Source of the DNA: Jiella endophytica
GTDB lineage: Bacteria; Pseudomonadota; Alphaproteobacteria; Rhizobiales; Rhizobiaceae
Direction of reading: 5' to 3'
Assembly: GCF_004519335.1 (NCBI RefSeq)
Contig: NZ_SOZD01000002.1
Location: 1,010,964-1,074,963 of the forward strand
Length of the DNA stretch: 64,000 bases
This document shows, in pieces, positions 1 through 12,174 of the stretch. The notes under the pieces are model-generated. The model did not search any database, was not told where the DNA came from, and was given only the letters and a program-made list of their open reading frames with translations. How positions within the stretch are numbered: position 1 is the stretch's first letter; each line of letters opens with the position of its first letter. A program made the translations under genes and the position numbers.

Positions 1-748
1 CGATGATCTCGCCGCGGGCGGTGTTGACGATGAAGGCATGGGGCTGGACGAGGCCGAGGCGGCGCGCCGACAGGAGGTGATAGGTCGCCGGCGTCGACGG
101 GCAGTTGACCGAGATGATGTCCATGCGGGCGAGCATCTGGTCGAGGCTCTCCCAATAGGTGGCGCCGAGCGCGGCCTCGGTCTTCGGGCTGACCCGGCGG
201 CGATTGTGATAGTGGATCTCGAGACCGAAGGCCTTCGCCCGCCGCGCCACCGCCGTGCCGATGCGGCCCATGCCGACGATGCCGAGCTTCTTGCCCCAGA
301 TCCGCCGGCCGAGCATCCAGGTCGGCGACCAGCCGGGCCAGCGCCCGCCGGCGACGAGCCGGGTTCCACCCTCGACGAGGCGGCGCGGCACGGCAAGGAT
401 CAGCGCCATCGTCATGTCGGCGGTATCCTCGTTGAGGACGTTCGGCGTGTTGGTGACGTAGAGATTGCGCGACAGCGCCGTCTCGACGTCGATATTGTCG
501 ACGCCGTTGCCGTAATTGGCGATCAGCTTCAGCCGCTCGCCCGCCTGCTCGATCACCGCCCGGTCGATGCGATCCGTCACCGTCGGCACCAGCACGTCTG
601 CCTCGCGCACGGCGGCGACGAGCTCGGGCTGGGTCATCGGCCGGTCGGCTTCGTTGACGCGCGTGTCGAAGAGCTCGCGCATGCGATCTTCGACCGGCTC
701 GGGCAGCTTGCGGGTGAGGATCACGAGAGGCTTCCTGCGCTCGTCCAT
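1..748 (-). CDS. 2-hydroxyacid dehydrogenase (glyoxylate/hydroxypyruvate reductase type), 3' part missing
   Basis: Reading leftwards from an ATG at 748 the protein begins MDERRKPLVILTRKLPEPVE and runs without a stop to the left edge. It belongs to the D-isomer-specific 2-hydroxyacid dehydrogenase family: N-terminal substrate lobe with NYGNGVDNID near residue 75, then the NAD(P)-binding lobe with GIVGMGRIG near residue 150 and an NTARGE motif near the edge. GyaR-like members reduce glyoxylate or hydroxypyruvate, or oxidise D-glycerate, in the cytoplasm. About 249 of an expected 330 residues are present; the catalytic Glu/His lie outside the window. It is divergent from the SH3 gene. Family is certain; substrate is inferred. 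Confidence 0.85.
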   Translation of the reverse strand, partial: MDERRKPLVILTRKLPEPVEDRMRELFDTRVNEADRPMTQPELVAAVREADVLVPTVTDRIDRAVIEQAGERLKLIANYGNGVDNIDVETALSRNLYVTNTPNVLNEDTADMTMALILAVPRRLVEGGTRLVAGGRWPGWSPTWMLGRRIWGKKLGIVGMGRIGTAVARRAKAFGLEIHYHNRRRVSPKTEAALGATYWESLDQMLARMDIISVNCPSTPATYHLLSARRLGLVQPHAFIVNTARGEII

Positions 749-928
749 CACCGGCCTTTCCTGCCTGCTTTCAAGAGGTTGTTAACCGAAACGGCCGAAT
801 ATTCGGGCAATGCCGGTGGCCATCAGTAGCAGCCGGGCCGCGGGAGGAAAAGTTCCGCCGGCCCGTCTCGGCCATTTCGCCGGCGCGATTGCATCGGCCG
901 CAGAGCGGCCGCGATGGAGAGTGCCCCC

Positions 929-1480
929 ATGTCGTTTTCCGACATCCGCCCCCGCCTGAGCCGCGGCCTGCTGGCGGCGCTGGCCGTCCTGGCCGCTTCG
1001 CCCGCTCTTGCCCCGGCGCCGGCCGCCGCGGTGGAGCTCGGCCCGGTCTCGAAGCTGCCGCTGCCGCGCTATGTCAGCCTCAAGTCGTCACGGGTCAATG
1101 CGCGAATCGGCCCGGGCCGCGACTACCCGGTCACCTGGCTCTATCTGAAGCCGGGCCTGCCGGTGGAGATCATCCAGGAATTCGGCCTGTGGCGGCGGAT
1201 CCGCGATTCCGAGGGTGCCGAGGGCTGGGTCTATCACTCGCTCCTGTCGGGCGAGCGGACGTCGATCGCCGCGCCCTGGCTGAAGGGCAAGGCGACGATG
1301 ATCGACGTCCATGGCAGTCCGGCCCTCGACGCGCCGCTGGTGGCACGGCTCGAGCCCGGCGTCGTCTCCAAGGTCAGGGAATGCGCCACCGGCTGGTGCG
1401 AGATCGAGGCGTCGAGCCGCGAAGGCTATGTGCGCCAGGAGGACATCTGGGGCGTCTATCCCGACGAGAGTTTTGACTGA
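929..1480 (+). CDS. SH3-domain secreted protein
   Basis: 183-residue protein with an N-terminal signal peptide (basic start, then a long Leu/Ala stretch ending near APAAA), so it is probably exported. The mature part holds two tandem bacterial SH3-like units, the first around LKSSRVNARIGPGRDYPVTW and the second around TMIDVHGSPALDAPLV; each ends in a Gly-Trp type strand (EGWVYHSLL, CATGWCEIEAS). Bacterial SH3 proteins of this size are usually thought to bind peptidoglycan or envelope partners; the actual role is unknown. An ATG lies 15 nt upstream at 914, but GGAGAG at 916-921 with 7-nt spacing favours 929. Confidence 0.8.
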   Translation: MSFSDIRPRLSRGLLAALAVLAASPALAPAPAAAVELGPVSKLPLPRYVSLKSSRVNARIGPGRDYPVTWLYLKPGLPVEIIQEFGLWRRIRDSEGAEGWVYHSLLSGERTSIAAPWLKGKATMIDVHGSPALDAPLVARLEPGVVSKVRECATGWCEIEASSREGYVRQEDIWGVYPDESFD

Positions 1481-1544
1481 CGGGGAGCTAGAGACAGCGC
1501 CTTTCGCGCATTTTCGCTCCATCGCAGCACGACTTATGGAAATA

Positions 1545-1576
1545 TCGGCCCGCAGATCGGCAGATCTGCGGGCCGA
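1545..1576 (+). terminator. Perfect 14-bp inverted repeat, putative terminator
   Basis: Arms of 14 nt (TCGGCCCGCAGATC and its exact complement) enclose a GGCA loop, 64 nt after the stop of the SH3 gene. The T-run is short and offset (GTTTT starting 5 nt later), so it could also be a stable mRNA 3' end. The rest of 1481-1845 shows no convincing gene. Confidence 0.5.
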
Positions 1577-1845
1577 CGGCGTTTTGGCTGATGATCGTCG
1601 CGGGTGGTTCGGAGAGAGTTCAGCGAGATGGCGCGGCTTGCCTTGAGCGCGGCAGCGCGGGACCGACGGGAAACGCCAAGCACCAAGCGCCGCGGACATC
1701 AGCGGTCAGCGGCTCGGTCTCCGCCTCGATGCGGTCGCGCTGGGGATTTGTCGCATCGTCTTACAAAGCCCGACCAGAAATAGCTCGGCGATGATAAAGC
1801 GGGGCGGCAGGAGCGGCGGTCCCTGAACAAGGGGCCAAAACAATT

Positions 1846-1872
1846 GGCCCGGCGCTGTTTGAACACCGGGCC
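1846..1872 (-). terminator. Putative terminator of the chemoreceptor gene
   Basis: GGCCCGG and CCGGGCC arms form a stem about 60 nt beyond the stop codon of the minus-strand chemoreceptor gene. On that strand the stem is followed by AATTGTTTT. A second overlapping stem, GGGCCAA/TTGGCCC, lies at 1832-1850. Structure is seen; termination is inferred. Confidence 0.5.
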
Positions 1873-1931
1873 TTTCCGTGTTTCCAGCCAGATGCCTTTC
1901 GGCGCCCGGCAGAGCCGATCGGCTCTCGCGA

Positions 1932-4236
<2,305 letters not shown>

Positions 4237-5298
4237 TCAGATCCGCTTTTCGGTCTTCTGGTCGAAGAGATGGACGTTGGCGGGATCGATGACGAAGCCG
4301 ATCTCCGTCCCGGGCCTTGCCTGGATGCGCTCCTTGACGATCGCGTCGATGAGGTCGTGGCCGGACCGCGCGAAGACCTGCGTCTCCGATCCGGTCGGCT
4401 CGACGACGACCACCTGCATCGCGATGCCGCCGGGCCCGATCTCGATGTGCTCCGGCCGGATGCCGTAGGTCACCTCCTGGCCTTCGGCGGCGTTCGTCCG
4501 GGGGATCGGCAGCACCAGGCCGCCATTCGAGACGAACCGCTTGGTCCCGCCTTCCGAGGCGATCCTGCCCTTGACGAAGTTCATCGAGGGCGAGCCGATG
4601 AAGCCGGCGACGAAGACGTTTTCGGGCCGGTCGTAGAGGTCGAGGGGGGCGCCGATCTGCTCGACCCGGCCGTCGCGCATGACGACGATCTTGTCGGCCA
4701 TGGTCATGGCTTCGATCTGGTCATGGGTGACGTAGACGATGGTGGTCTTCAGCCGCTGGTGCAGTTCCTTGATCTCGACCCGCATGGTGACGCGCAGCTT
4801 GGCGTCGAGGTTCGACAGAGGCTCGTCGAACAGGAAGACCTGCGGATCGCGGACGATCGCCCGGCCCATCGCCACACGCTGGCGCTGGCCGCCCGACAGC
4901 GCCTTCGGATAGCGGTTCAGATATTTGGTGAGGTCGAGGATCTCGGCGGCCTTGCCAACCTTCTCGGCGATCTCCGCCTTCGGCCGCTTGGCGACCTTCA
5001 GCGGAAAGCCCATGTTCTCCGCCACCGTCTTGTGAGGATAGAGCGCGTAGGACTGGAACACCATGGCGATGTCACGCTCTTTCGGCAAGACGTCGTTCAC
5101 CACCTTGCCGCCGATCGAGATCGTTCCCTCGCTGACCTTTTCGAGACCGGCCAGCATCCGCAGCAGGGTCGATTTCCCGCAGCCGGACGGGCCGACAAGG
5201 ACGACGAATTCGCCGTCGTCGATGTCGACGCTGACGCCGTGCATGACCTGCGCAGAGCCGTAGCGTTTGATCACATTGTCGATTTGGACGCCTGCCAC
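4237..5298 (-). CDS. Sugar/polyol ABC transporter ATP-binding protein (UgpC/MalK type)
   Basis: 353-residue cytoplasmic ATPase that powers the polyol importer encoded upstream in the operon. Walker [10 protein letters not shown] is at 36-44, the Q-loop Gln at 82, the signature LSGGQRQRV at 134-142, Walker B FLFDEP at 155-160 and the switch His at 192. The C-terminal 110 residues form the TOBE/MalK regulatory domain ([11 protein letters not shown] near 295). Length and architecture match the sn-glycerol-3-phosphate/maltose family ATPases. It is the last gene of the minus-strand operon, 12 nt after the dehydrogenase. Confidence 0.93.
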   Translation of the reverse strand: MAGVQIDNVIKRYGSAQVMHGVSVDIDDGEFVVLVGPSGCGKSTLLRMLAGLEKVSEGTISIGGKVVNDVLPKERDIAMVFQSYALYPHKTVAENMGFPLKVAKRPKAEIAEKVGKAAEILDLTKYLNRYPKALSGGQRQRVAMGRAIVRDPQVFLFDEPLSNLDAKLRVTMRVEIKELHQRLKTTIVYVTHDQIEAMTMADKIVVMRDGRVEQIGAPLDLYDRPENVFVAGFIGSPSMNFVKGRIASEGGTKRFVSNGGLVLPIPRTNAAEGQEVTYGIRPEHIEIGPGGIAMQVVVVEPTGSETQVFARSGHDLIDAIVKERIQARPGTEIGFVIDPANVHLFDQKTEKRI

Positions 5299-5310
5299 TG
5301 TCTTTGCCCT

Positions 5311-6360
5311 CTATTGCGGAAGTTCGATCTGCATCTTGACGTCCGCCGGCGGCGCCGAGGCGGCGATCTCGAACGCCCTGACACTCTCGTCGAAAGAGAA
5401 TGTCCGGGTGATCAGCGGCTTCACGTCGATGGCGCCGGAGGCGAGCATCGCCACACAGCGCGGGAAGACGTGGGCGTAGCGGAAGATGTTCTCGACGCGC
5501 GCCTCACGGATCATCGCCGCGCCGGCGTCATAGCTGATCGGATCGGGCTGGCCGCCGATCATCACCACGCAGCCGCCGGGGGCCAGCGGCTCGAAGACCT
5601 GCGCCGCCGCCTTGGGCGAGCCGGTCGCCTCGAAGACGACGTCGCAGCCCCAGCCGTCGGTGTCCGCCTTGATCTTCTCGACGATGCTCTCCTTGGCGGC
5701 GTCGACGCCAGTGATCGCCGGGCTGAGGCTCTCGGCGATCTGAAGCTTCTTCTCGGCGAGATCGGTGACGTAGACGCGGGCGCAGCCGCCGGCGAGCGCC
5801 GACAGCGCGGTGACGAGGCCGATCGGGCCGGCGCCCATGACGACGGCGATGTCGCCGGGCTTGATCATCGCCTTGGTCGCGGCGTGAACGCCGACGGCCA
5901 GCGGCTCGACCATCGCCGCCTCGGCGAAGGACACGCTGTCCGGCAGCTTGAAGGTGAAGGCCTCGGGATGGACGCAGGTCGGCCTCAAGATGCCGTGGAC
6001 CGGCGGCGTCGCCCAGAAGCGCACCGCCGGATCGACATTGTACATTCCGAGGCGGGTGGCCCTGGAATTCGGGTCGGGGATGCCCGGCTCCATGCAGACC
6101 CTGTCCCCCACCTTCAGGCTCGCCACCTCGGCGCCGGTCTCGATGACGGTGCCGGAGGCCTCGTGGCCGAGGATCATCGGTTCGTTGACGACGAAGGGGC
6201 CGATCCGGCCATGGGTGTAGTAGTGGACGTCCGACCCGCAGATGCCGACGGTGTGGAGCTTGATGCGGACGTCGCGAGGGCCGAGCGTCTCCTCCTGCCG
6301 CTCGATCGGGAAATCGCGCAGCGAGAGTTCGTCTTGCTTTTCGAGGACCAGGGATTTCAT
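5311..6360 (-). CDS. Zinc-dependent polyol dehydrogenase (sorbitol/xylitol/altritol dehydrogenase family, PF00107)
   Basis: 349-residue medium-chain alcohol dehydrogenase. GroES-like N-terminal half with catalytic zinc ligands Cys41 and His66-Glu67 ([16 protein letters not shown]) and Glu152; Rossmann half with GAGPIG at 176-181 and Asp200, which suggests NAD+ preference. The usual four-Cys structural zinc loop near 93-108 is absent ([14 protein letters not shown]), as in some sorbitol/xylitol dehydrogenases. Oxidises a hexitol or pentitol to a ketose. In Agrobacterium a PF00107 enzyme beside PF00294 and PF08013 genes oxidises D-altritol to D-tagatose; the shared context suggests a similar role here. 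Fourth-to-last open frames of this operon are tightly packed: 3 nt from the previous stop. Confidence 0.9.
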   Translation of the reverse strand: MKSLVLEKQDELSLRDFPIERQEETLGPRDVRIKLHTVGICGSDVHYYTHGRIGPFVVNEPMILGHEASGTVIETGAEVASLKVGDRVCMEPGIPDPNSRATRLGMYNVDPAVRFWATPPVHGILRPTCVHPEAFTFKLPDSVSFAEAAMVEPLAVGVHAATKAMIKPGDIAVVMGAGPIGLVTALSALAGGCARVYVTDLAEKKLQIAESLSPAITGVDAAKESIVEKIKADTDGWGCDVVFEATGSPKAAAQVFEPLAPGGCVVMIGGQPDPISYDAGAAMIREARVENIFRYAHVFPRCVAMLASGAIDVKPLITRTFSFDESVRAFEIAASAPPADVKMQIELPQ

Positions 6361-6363
6361 CGG

Positions 6364-6633
6364 TCAGCCTTTCCAGATGATGTAGACGGCAAGCGCGATG
6401 GAAATGGCGTTCGAGATCATCAGCGGCAAACCGGCAGGCTCGAGAAAACGGAGCCAGAACAGCGACATCGCGACCCAGATGACGACCGAGATGAACAGCC
6501 TGTCGAACCAGTTGGTCTCGATCGGCAGGAAGCCGCCGCCCGGCGCCTCGTCGAAGGCCGACTTTCGGCTCTCCTCCTCGAACTCGGCAAGGTCGAGCGG
6601 CGTCTCGATGTCTTCGGGTCGGGCACGGGTCAT
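6364..6633 (-). CDS. Small DUF2160-like membrane protein of the polyol transporter operon
   Basis: 89 residues: a charged, Glu-rich N-terminal 35 residues, then GGGFLPIETNWFDRLFI, then two predicted membrane helices (about 45-62 and 66-86). The GFLPI...DRLFI...PAGLPL pattern resembles DUF2160 (PF09928), small proteins found in glycerol-type ABC operons. It sits between the permease (4-nt gap) and dehydrogenase (3-nt gap), so it is translated with the importer and may be an accessory subunit. The function is not known; the family match is by eye. Confidence 0.7.
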   Translation of the reverse strand: MTRARPEDIETPLDLAEFEEESRKSAFDEAPGGGFLPIETNWFDRLFISVVIWVAMSLFWLRFLEPAGLPLMISNAISIALAVYIIWKG

Positions 6634-6637
6634 CGCC

Positions 6638-7474
<837 letters not shown>

Positions 7475-7479
7475 GGCGC

Positions 7480-8355
7480 TCAGCCCTTCGTGTTGCGCGG
7501 CGCGATCAGCGAGACGTAGAGCAGCCAGCAGGCGACGATCGTCAGATAAAGGACGATGATCGAGATCGCCGAGCCGTAGCCGTAATTCGTTCGCGGGAAG
7601 ACTTCCTTGAAGATGTGGACGCCGAGATAGCGGGTCGCAGAGCCCGGCCCGCCGCCCGTCAGCATCAGCACCTCGTCGACGGTGCGCAGCGCGTCCATCA
7701 GCCGGATGAAGACGGTGGCGAGCACCGCCGGCATGATCATCGGAAGCGTGATGTGCCAGAAGATCTGGCGCTTGTTCGCCCCGTCGATCTGCGCCTGCTC
7801 GAACGGATCGCTCGGCAGCGAGACCAGCGCCGCGATCAGCGTCAGCGTGACCAGCGGCGTCCAGTGCCAGATGTCCATGACGACAGTCACGGTGAAGGCC
7901 GCGACGGCGCTGGTGCCGATGTTGAGGTCGTAGCCGAACCAGGAGCGCAAGAGCGACGGGATGATGCCGATCGACGGCGTCGTCATCAGCTTCCAGATCG
8001 AGCCGACGATGATCGGCGCCATGATCAGCGGCAGGGTGTGGATCGTCCGGAAGATCGCCTTGCCCGGAAAGTCCTTCAGGAAGGCCTGGGCGAGCGCGTA
8101 GCCGATGACGAGTTCGGAGAGGACGGCGAAGAACACGAAGGCGATGGTGACGCCGAGCGAGGAGAGAAAGCCGTTGTCGAAGACCAGCGCGCGGAAATTG
8201 TCGGCGCCGTTGAAGATGACGTTCGGGTCGGCGGCGAACGGGTTCCACTGGTGGAACGACAGCCAGAGCACGTAGAAGAACGGCACCACCCCGAAGAAGA
8301 ACAGGATCACCAGGGTCGGCGCCAGGAGGATCCAGCCAAGTCTATTGGATTGCAT
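7480..8355 (-). CDS. Polyol ABC transporter permease, MalF-type
   Basis: 291-residue inner-membrane permease starting MQSNRLGWILLAPTLVILFF. Six membrane helices are apparent; the EAA motif (FEQAQIDGANKRQIFWHITLP) lies near residue 195. A GGGGAG ribosome binding site 4-5 nt upstream favours 8355 over an in-frame ATG at 8388. It forms the transmembrane pore with the MalG-type permease downstream. The substrate is inferred from the locus to be a sugar alcohol. Confidence 0.92.
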   Translation of the reverse strand: MQSNRLGWILLAPTLVILFFFGVVPFFYVLWLSFHQWNPFAADPNVIFNGADNFRALVFDNGFLSSLGVTIAFVFFAVLSELVIGYALAQAFLKDFPGKAIFRTIHTLPLIMAPIIVGSIWKLMTTPSIGIIPSLLRSWFGYDLNIGTSAVAAFTVTVVMDIWHWTPLVTLTLIAALVSLPSDPFEQAQIDGANKRQIFWHITLPMIMPAVLATVFIRLMDALRTVDEVLMLTGGGPGSATRYLGVHIFKEVFPRTNYGYGSAISIIVLYLTIVACWLLYVSLIAPRNTKG

Positions 8356-8543
8356 CGAACTCCCCTTCGCCGAGGCGCGGTGTTTCATGCTCGGTCATGG
8401 CATCCGCCCGGCATCTCACGGCCCACCTGTCGGAGCCCCGCGTCGGGACGCCGCGAGGGCGATCGCCGGACAGCGGGTGGTGGAGCCGCCAGCCGCGACG
8501 ATCCGGCGATCGAGCGTGATGTGGCAAGGACTGCCGGCGAGAC

Positions 8544-8569
8544 CGCGGGCCGCCCGAAGGCGGCCCGCG
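8544..8569 (-). other. Intercistronic hairpin between binding protein and permease
   Basis: Perfect 11-bp GC stem (CGCGGGCCGCC/GGCGGCCCGCG) capped by a CGAA tetraloop, 16 nt after the binding-protein stop and some 190 nt before the permease start. It has no T-run. Such stems often protect the 3' end of the binding-protein message so that it accumulates above the permease message. The remaining 8356-8543 spacer holds no gene. Confidence 0.6.
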
Positions 8570-8585
8570 TCGCAAGGGCGATGCC

Positions 8586-10037
8586 CTACTTGCGATAGCC
8601 GAGGGACTTCAGCTCTTCCTCGGTCTTTTCCGCCATCTGGTCGAGGCCGTCGTCGACGCTGATTCCGCCGGTCAGGATCTGATAGAAGGTCGGCGTCGTC
8701 GCCTCGATCACCTGCCGGTGGAACGGGTATTCCGGAGCGCCCTTGAAGAGCTTTCCGTCGTCGCGCAGCATCGTGTAGTAGCCGCCGAGTTCCTCGTCGA
8801 TCTCCTTCACCTTGGGGGTGTCGTAGGTCGAGGTCAGGGTGATGCGCGAACCGGCCGCGGCCCAGTCCTCCTGGACCTCTGGCAGCGCCATGAACTGCAG
8901 GAAGAGCAGCGAGGCCTCCTGGTTCTTCGAGGTCACCGGCAGGCCGAAGGCGCCGCCGTCATAATAGCCGATATAGCCTTTGCCGCTCTCGGCATCCTCC
9001 ATGACGCCCTTTTCGAGCGGAGGCAGCGCGACGCCGACCTTGCCGACGACCCGCGACTTCGATTCGTCGGTGGCGATCCAGGCGGCGTTCTCGCCATAGA
9101 CGAGCCCCTGGGCGGCACGGCCGGCGGCGAAGGTGGTGGCGACTTCCGTCCAGGTCGACTGCACCGATTCCGGCGGCGCGATGTCGCGCATGGACAGCCA
9201 CCACTTCAGCGCCTTCTTCGCCTCGGGCGAGTTCATCGTGCCGCCATGCTCGACGGTCGCCGCATAGTTGTTGTCGGCATCGATGCCCCAGTTGTAGACG
9301 CCGAAGGTCGGCGCGACCGACTCGTAATATTCGTACCAGGAGGCCGGATGGCCGGTATGGGCCTGGGCCGTGGTGCCCCAGAGGTCCATGCCCTTTTCCT
9401 TGCCGTAGTCGGTGAAGAACTGGGCAATCTCGGCATAGTCCTCGTGGGTGGTCGCCGGCTTCAGCTCCTTGCCGGTCTTCTCCTTGAAGGCGGCCTTGAT
9501 GTCGGGGTCGTCGAAGAGGTCCTTCCGGTAGAGATAGACCTTGATGAAGGCCTCCATCGGAAGGCCGTAGAGATCGCCGTCCTTGCCGCGGAAATTGTCG
9601 GCGAAGGTGGTGAAGTTGTCCTCGGAATATTCGGGGGCGTTGAGGCCCTCATTCTCCTTCAGCGCCTTGGTGACATCGACGAGGAAGTTGCGGGCGAGAT
9701 AGGCGTAGACGATGTCCTGCTCGATATAGACCATGTCATAGATGCCGGTCTTGGCCTCCATGTCCTTGATGGCCTTGTCGTACATCTGGTCCCAGGACGT
9801 CGTCTCGATCTGGACCGAGATGCCGGTCAGATCCTCGAATTTCGGCGCCAGCACGTCGGAGATGTAGTTCGAGGCGGGCGTCGATTCGGTGACGCCGTGC
9901 AGCGTCACGCCCTCGAACTGCTTGCCGGCCTCCTGCCACCATTCCGGATTCTTGACGTCGATTTCCTGCGCGAAGGCCGCCCCTGCGATCATCGACAGGG
10001 CGACCACGGATGCACTGAGTTTGAGGTTGAGCTTCAT
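8586..10037 (-). CDS. Periplasmic polyol/sugar-binding protein of ABC transporter
   Basis: 483 residues with a clear Sec signal peptide (MKLNLKLSASVVALSMIAGA, cleavage after AFA at about 23). The mature protein is a family 1 extracellular solute-binding protein: ISVQIETTSWDQMYDKAIKD early, YDMVYIEQD, GLPMEAFIKVYLYRKDLFDD near 140, and an aromatic-rich ligand region (WGTTAQAHTGHPASWYEYYE). It captures the polyol and delivers it to the two permeases. GGGAGG 6 nt upstream supports the ATG at 10037; the frame is open further upstream into the divergent promoter. First gene of the minus-strand operon. Confidence 0.93.
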   Translation of the reverse strand: MKLNLKLSASVVALSMIAGAAFAQEIDVKNPEWWQEAGKQFEGVTLHGVTESTPASNYISDVLAPKFEDLTGISVQIETTSWDQMYDKAIKDMEAKTGIYDMVYIEQDIVYAYLARNFLVDVTKALKENEGLNAPEYSEDNFTTFADNFRGKDGDLYGLPMEAFIKVYLYRKDLFDDPDIKAAFKEKTGKELKPATTHEDYAEIAQFFTDYGKEKGMDLWGTTAQAHTGHPASWYEYYESVAPTFGVYNWGIDADNNYAATVEHGGTMNSPEAKKALKWWLSMRDIAPPESVQSTWTEVATTFAAGRAAQGLVYGENAAWIATDESKSRVVGKVGVALPPLEKGVMEDAESGKGYIGYYDGGAFGLPVTSKNQEASLLFLQFMALPEVQEDWAAAGSRITLTSTYDTPKVKEIDEELGGYYTMLRDDGKLFKGAPEYPFHRQVIEATTPTFYQILTGGISVDDGLDQMAEKTEEELKSLGYRK

Positions 10038-10153
10038 CGGTTCCTCCCGTTCGAACACTGGGGCCGCTCCAGACGATGGCCTCGCCCCCTCGCTGCAGCA
10101 GCTTCTCCCGCGGCAACCATGCAAATGTATGGGCCTCAATGCAAGTGAATTTT

Positions 10154-10185
10154 TTACAGATGTATATATTGCCTTCCATTTGTAA
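10154..10185. promoter_or_regulatory. Candidate operator in the divergent polyol promoter
   Basis: TTACAGATG and CATTTGTAA form an inverted repeat with one mismatch, arms separated by 14 nt, in the only AT-rich stretch between the divergent binding-protein and regulator genes. Position and symmetry suit a site for the SorC-type regulator that starts just downstream. It overlaps the upstream candidate start of that gene. Inferred, not proven. Confidence 0.45.
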
Positions 10186-10230
10186 CATATGCCAGTGTCA
10201 CGAACGGAAGTCGGAGATCGGAAGACGCCA

Positions 10231-11220
10231 ATGGTTCGGGAGGCAAGCGACGAGACGGAGGCGTTCACCGTCGAGGTCTGCTGGCACTACTACGTCAACG
10301 GAATGACGCAGGCAGAGATCGCCGGCCATCTCGACACCACCCGGCTGCGGGTCAACCAGGCGATCCAGAAGGCGAAATCGCTGGGAATCGTGAAGGTGCA
10401 GATCGACTCGCCCTTCTCGGCGCGGATCGAGCTGCAGGAGCGGGTGCGCAGCCATCTCGGCATCGAGAGGGTGCAGATCGGACCGGCAAGGCGCGACGAA
10501 TACAACTACCACACCGCCGTCGGGGCGGCGCTGGCGAGCTTTGTCGCCGAGCGGATCCGCTCGAAGACCTGGAAGACCGTCGGCGTCTCGTGGGGCATGA
10601 CGCTGGAGGCGGCGATCCAGAAGCTGCCGCCGATGTCTGCGCCGGATCTGGAAATCGTCTCGATGCTTGGCGGCACCATGCAGGGTGCCTCGTTCAATTC
10701 CTTCAGCATCGCCTCGGGCTTTGCCGCCTGCCTCGGTGCGAACTATTCCCTGCTGGCGGCGCCGATCTTCCTGTCGGAGGGCGTCGATCGAGAGATCTTC
10801 CTGTCCCAGGAGATCTTTGCCGACCATTTCGCCAAGTTCGAGACCCTCGATGCGGCGATCCTGACCTGCGCCGACGTCTCGCCGCGCTCGTTCCTCGTCG
10901 CCAACGGCATGCCGAAGGAATTCTCCGCCGAGGCGCTGATCGAAGCCGGAGCCATCGGCGACGTGCTCGGCCGGTTTCTCGACGAGAGCGGCCGGTCGAT
11001 CGGCCATCCCCTCGACCAGCGGACGATCGGCGTCGACATCGCCGTGGTCGAGAAGATTCCGGAAAAGATCCTGGCGGCCGCCGGCCCGCACAAGATCGAC
11101 ATCATCCGCGCGGCGGCGCGGCGGGGCCTCGTCGACACGCTGGTCACCGACGACGTGACGGCCGAACTGCTCATCGCGTCCGGGGAGCAACGCGCGACCA
11201 GGCGATCCGCCGCCGGGTAA
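10231..11220 (+). CDS. SorC-family sugar-sensing transcriptional regulator
   Basis: 329 residues from the chosen start MVREASDETEAF (an ATG at 10189 adds 14 residues but lies 4 nt from the candidate operator). N-terminal helix-turn-helix at about 10-45 (YVNGMTQAEIAGHLDTTRLR), then a SorC/DeoR-like phosphosugar-binding domain (TVGVSWGMTLEAAIQKLP near 110-125, VSMLGGTMQG near 145). These proteins sense a phosphorylated sugar and control adjacent transport and catabolic genes. It is divergent from the importer and leads the catabolic operon, so it probably controls both and itself. GGAAG precedes the start. Confidence 0.85.
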   Translation: MVREASDETEAFTVEVCWHYYVNGMTQAEIAGHLDTTRLRVNQAIQKAKSLGIVKVQIDSPFSARIELQERVRSHLGIERVQIGPARRDEYNYHTAVGAALASFVAERIRSKTWKTVGVSWGMTLEAAIQKLPPMSAPDLEIVSMLGGTMQGASFNSFSIASGFAACLGANYSLLAAPIFLSEGVDREIFLSQEIFADHFAKFETLDAAILTCADVSPRSFLVANGMPKEFSAEALIEAGAIGDVLGRFLDESGRSIGHPLDQRTIGVDIAVVEKIPEKILAAAGPHKIDIIRAAARRGLVDTLVTDDVTAELLIASGEQRATRRSAAG

Positions 11221-11287
11221 CCGCCGGGAAAATCGGCGCAATCTGCCGCGCCCTTTGCGCGGCAGTCATTTCTGGGAGGAAAACCGC

Positions 11288-12172
11288 ATGCGACGCCTCG
11301 GCATACACTCGTTCGTCTGGACCGACGGCAGGACCCAGGAGGGCCTGGAAACGGCCCTCGAGAAATCCGCCGAGCACGGCTACCGGATGGTCGAGCTCGC
11401 TTATCTCTTTCCCGGCCGCTACGACCTCGACCGCATCGCGACGAGGGCCCGCGCCCTCGACCTCGACATCGTCGTCACCATGGGTCTGCCGGCCGACTGC
11501 GACGTCTCCAGCGAAGACGGCGACATCGTCGCGCGCGGCCGCAGCCTCCTTTCCGACGTCGTCCACGCCGTGCGCGACGTCGGTGGCATCCGCCTCGGCG
11601 GCATCCTCTATTCCAAGCACGGCAAATACGACCGGATGCCGAGCCGCGACGGCTGGATGAACAGCGCCGAGGCGATCGCCGCCGCGGCAGGGGTCGCCAA
11701 GGAGAGCGGCGTCGAAATCGTGCTCGAGATCGTCAATCGCTTCGAATCCAACCTGCTCAACACCACGGCGCAAGGGCTGCGCTTCATCGCCGACACCGGC
11801 CGGGACGACATCTTCCTGCATCTCGACACCTTTCACATGAATATCGAGGAGGCAGATCCCGCCGCGGCAATCCGGCTCGCCGGCGACAAGCTCGGCTATT
11901 TCCATATCGGCGAGAGCTATCGCGGCTTCCTCGGCACCGGCACGGTCGACTTTGCGGCGAGCTTCCGGGCGCTCGCCGACATCGGCTTTTCCCGCGACAT
12001 CACCTTCGAGAGCTTCTCCGGGGCGATCGTCGACGAGGCGCTGTCGGTCGCCTGCGGCATCTGGCGCGACACCTGGACCGACAGCGACGCGCTCGCCGCC
12101 CATGCCAGGACCTTCATCGAGGAACACTGGCGGGAAGCGGCGATCACCCGGCAGATCAACGCGGCGGGCTAG
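11288..12172 (+). CDS. Sugar phosphate isomerase/epimerase (xylose-isomerase-like TIM barrel)
   Basis: 294 residues starting [14 protein letters not shown], preceded by GGGAGGA 7 nt upstream. AP-endonuclease-2/xylose-isomerase-like barrel: metal and substrate residues are suggested by [16 protein letters not shown] (Glu near 155), [14 protein letters not shown] (Asp/His near 185), [12 protein letters not shown] and ITFESFSG near 245. This layout matches the D-tagatose 3-epimerase/ketose epimerase group, which interconvert ketohexoses or their phosphates at C3. In this locus it could bring D-psicose, L-ribulose or a related ketose into the tagatose route. The exact substrate cannot be read from sequence. 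Confidence 0.82.
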   Translation: MRRLGIHSFVWTDGRTQEGLETALEKSAEHGYRMVELAYLFPGRYDLDRIATRARALDLDIVVTMGLPADCDVSSEDGDIVARGRSLLSDVVHAVRDVGGIRLGGILYSKHGKYDRMPSRDGWMNSAEAIAAAAGVAKESGVEIVLEIVNRFESNLLNTTAQGLRFIADTGRDDIFLHLDTFHMNIEEADPAAAIRLAGDKLGYFHIGESYRGFLGTGTVDFAASFRALADIGFSRDITFESFSGAIVDEALSVACGIWRDTWTDSDALAAHARTFIEEHWREAAITRQINAAG

Positions 12173-12174
12173 CC

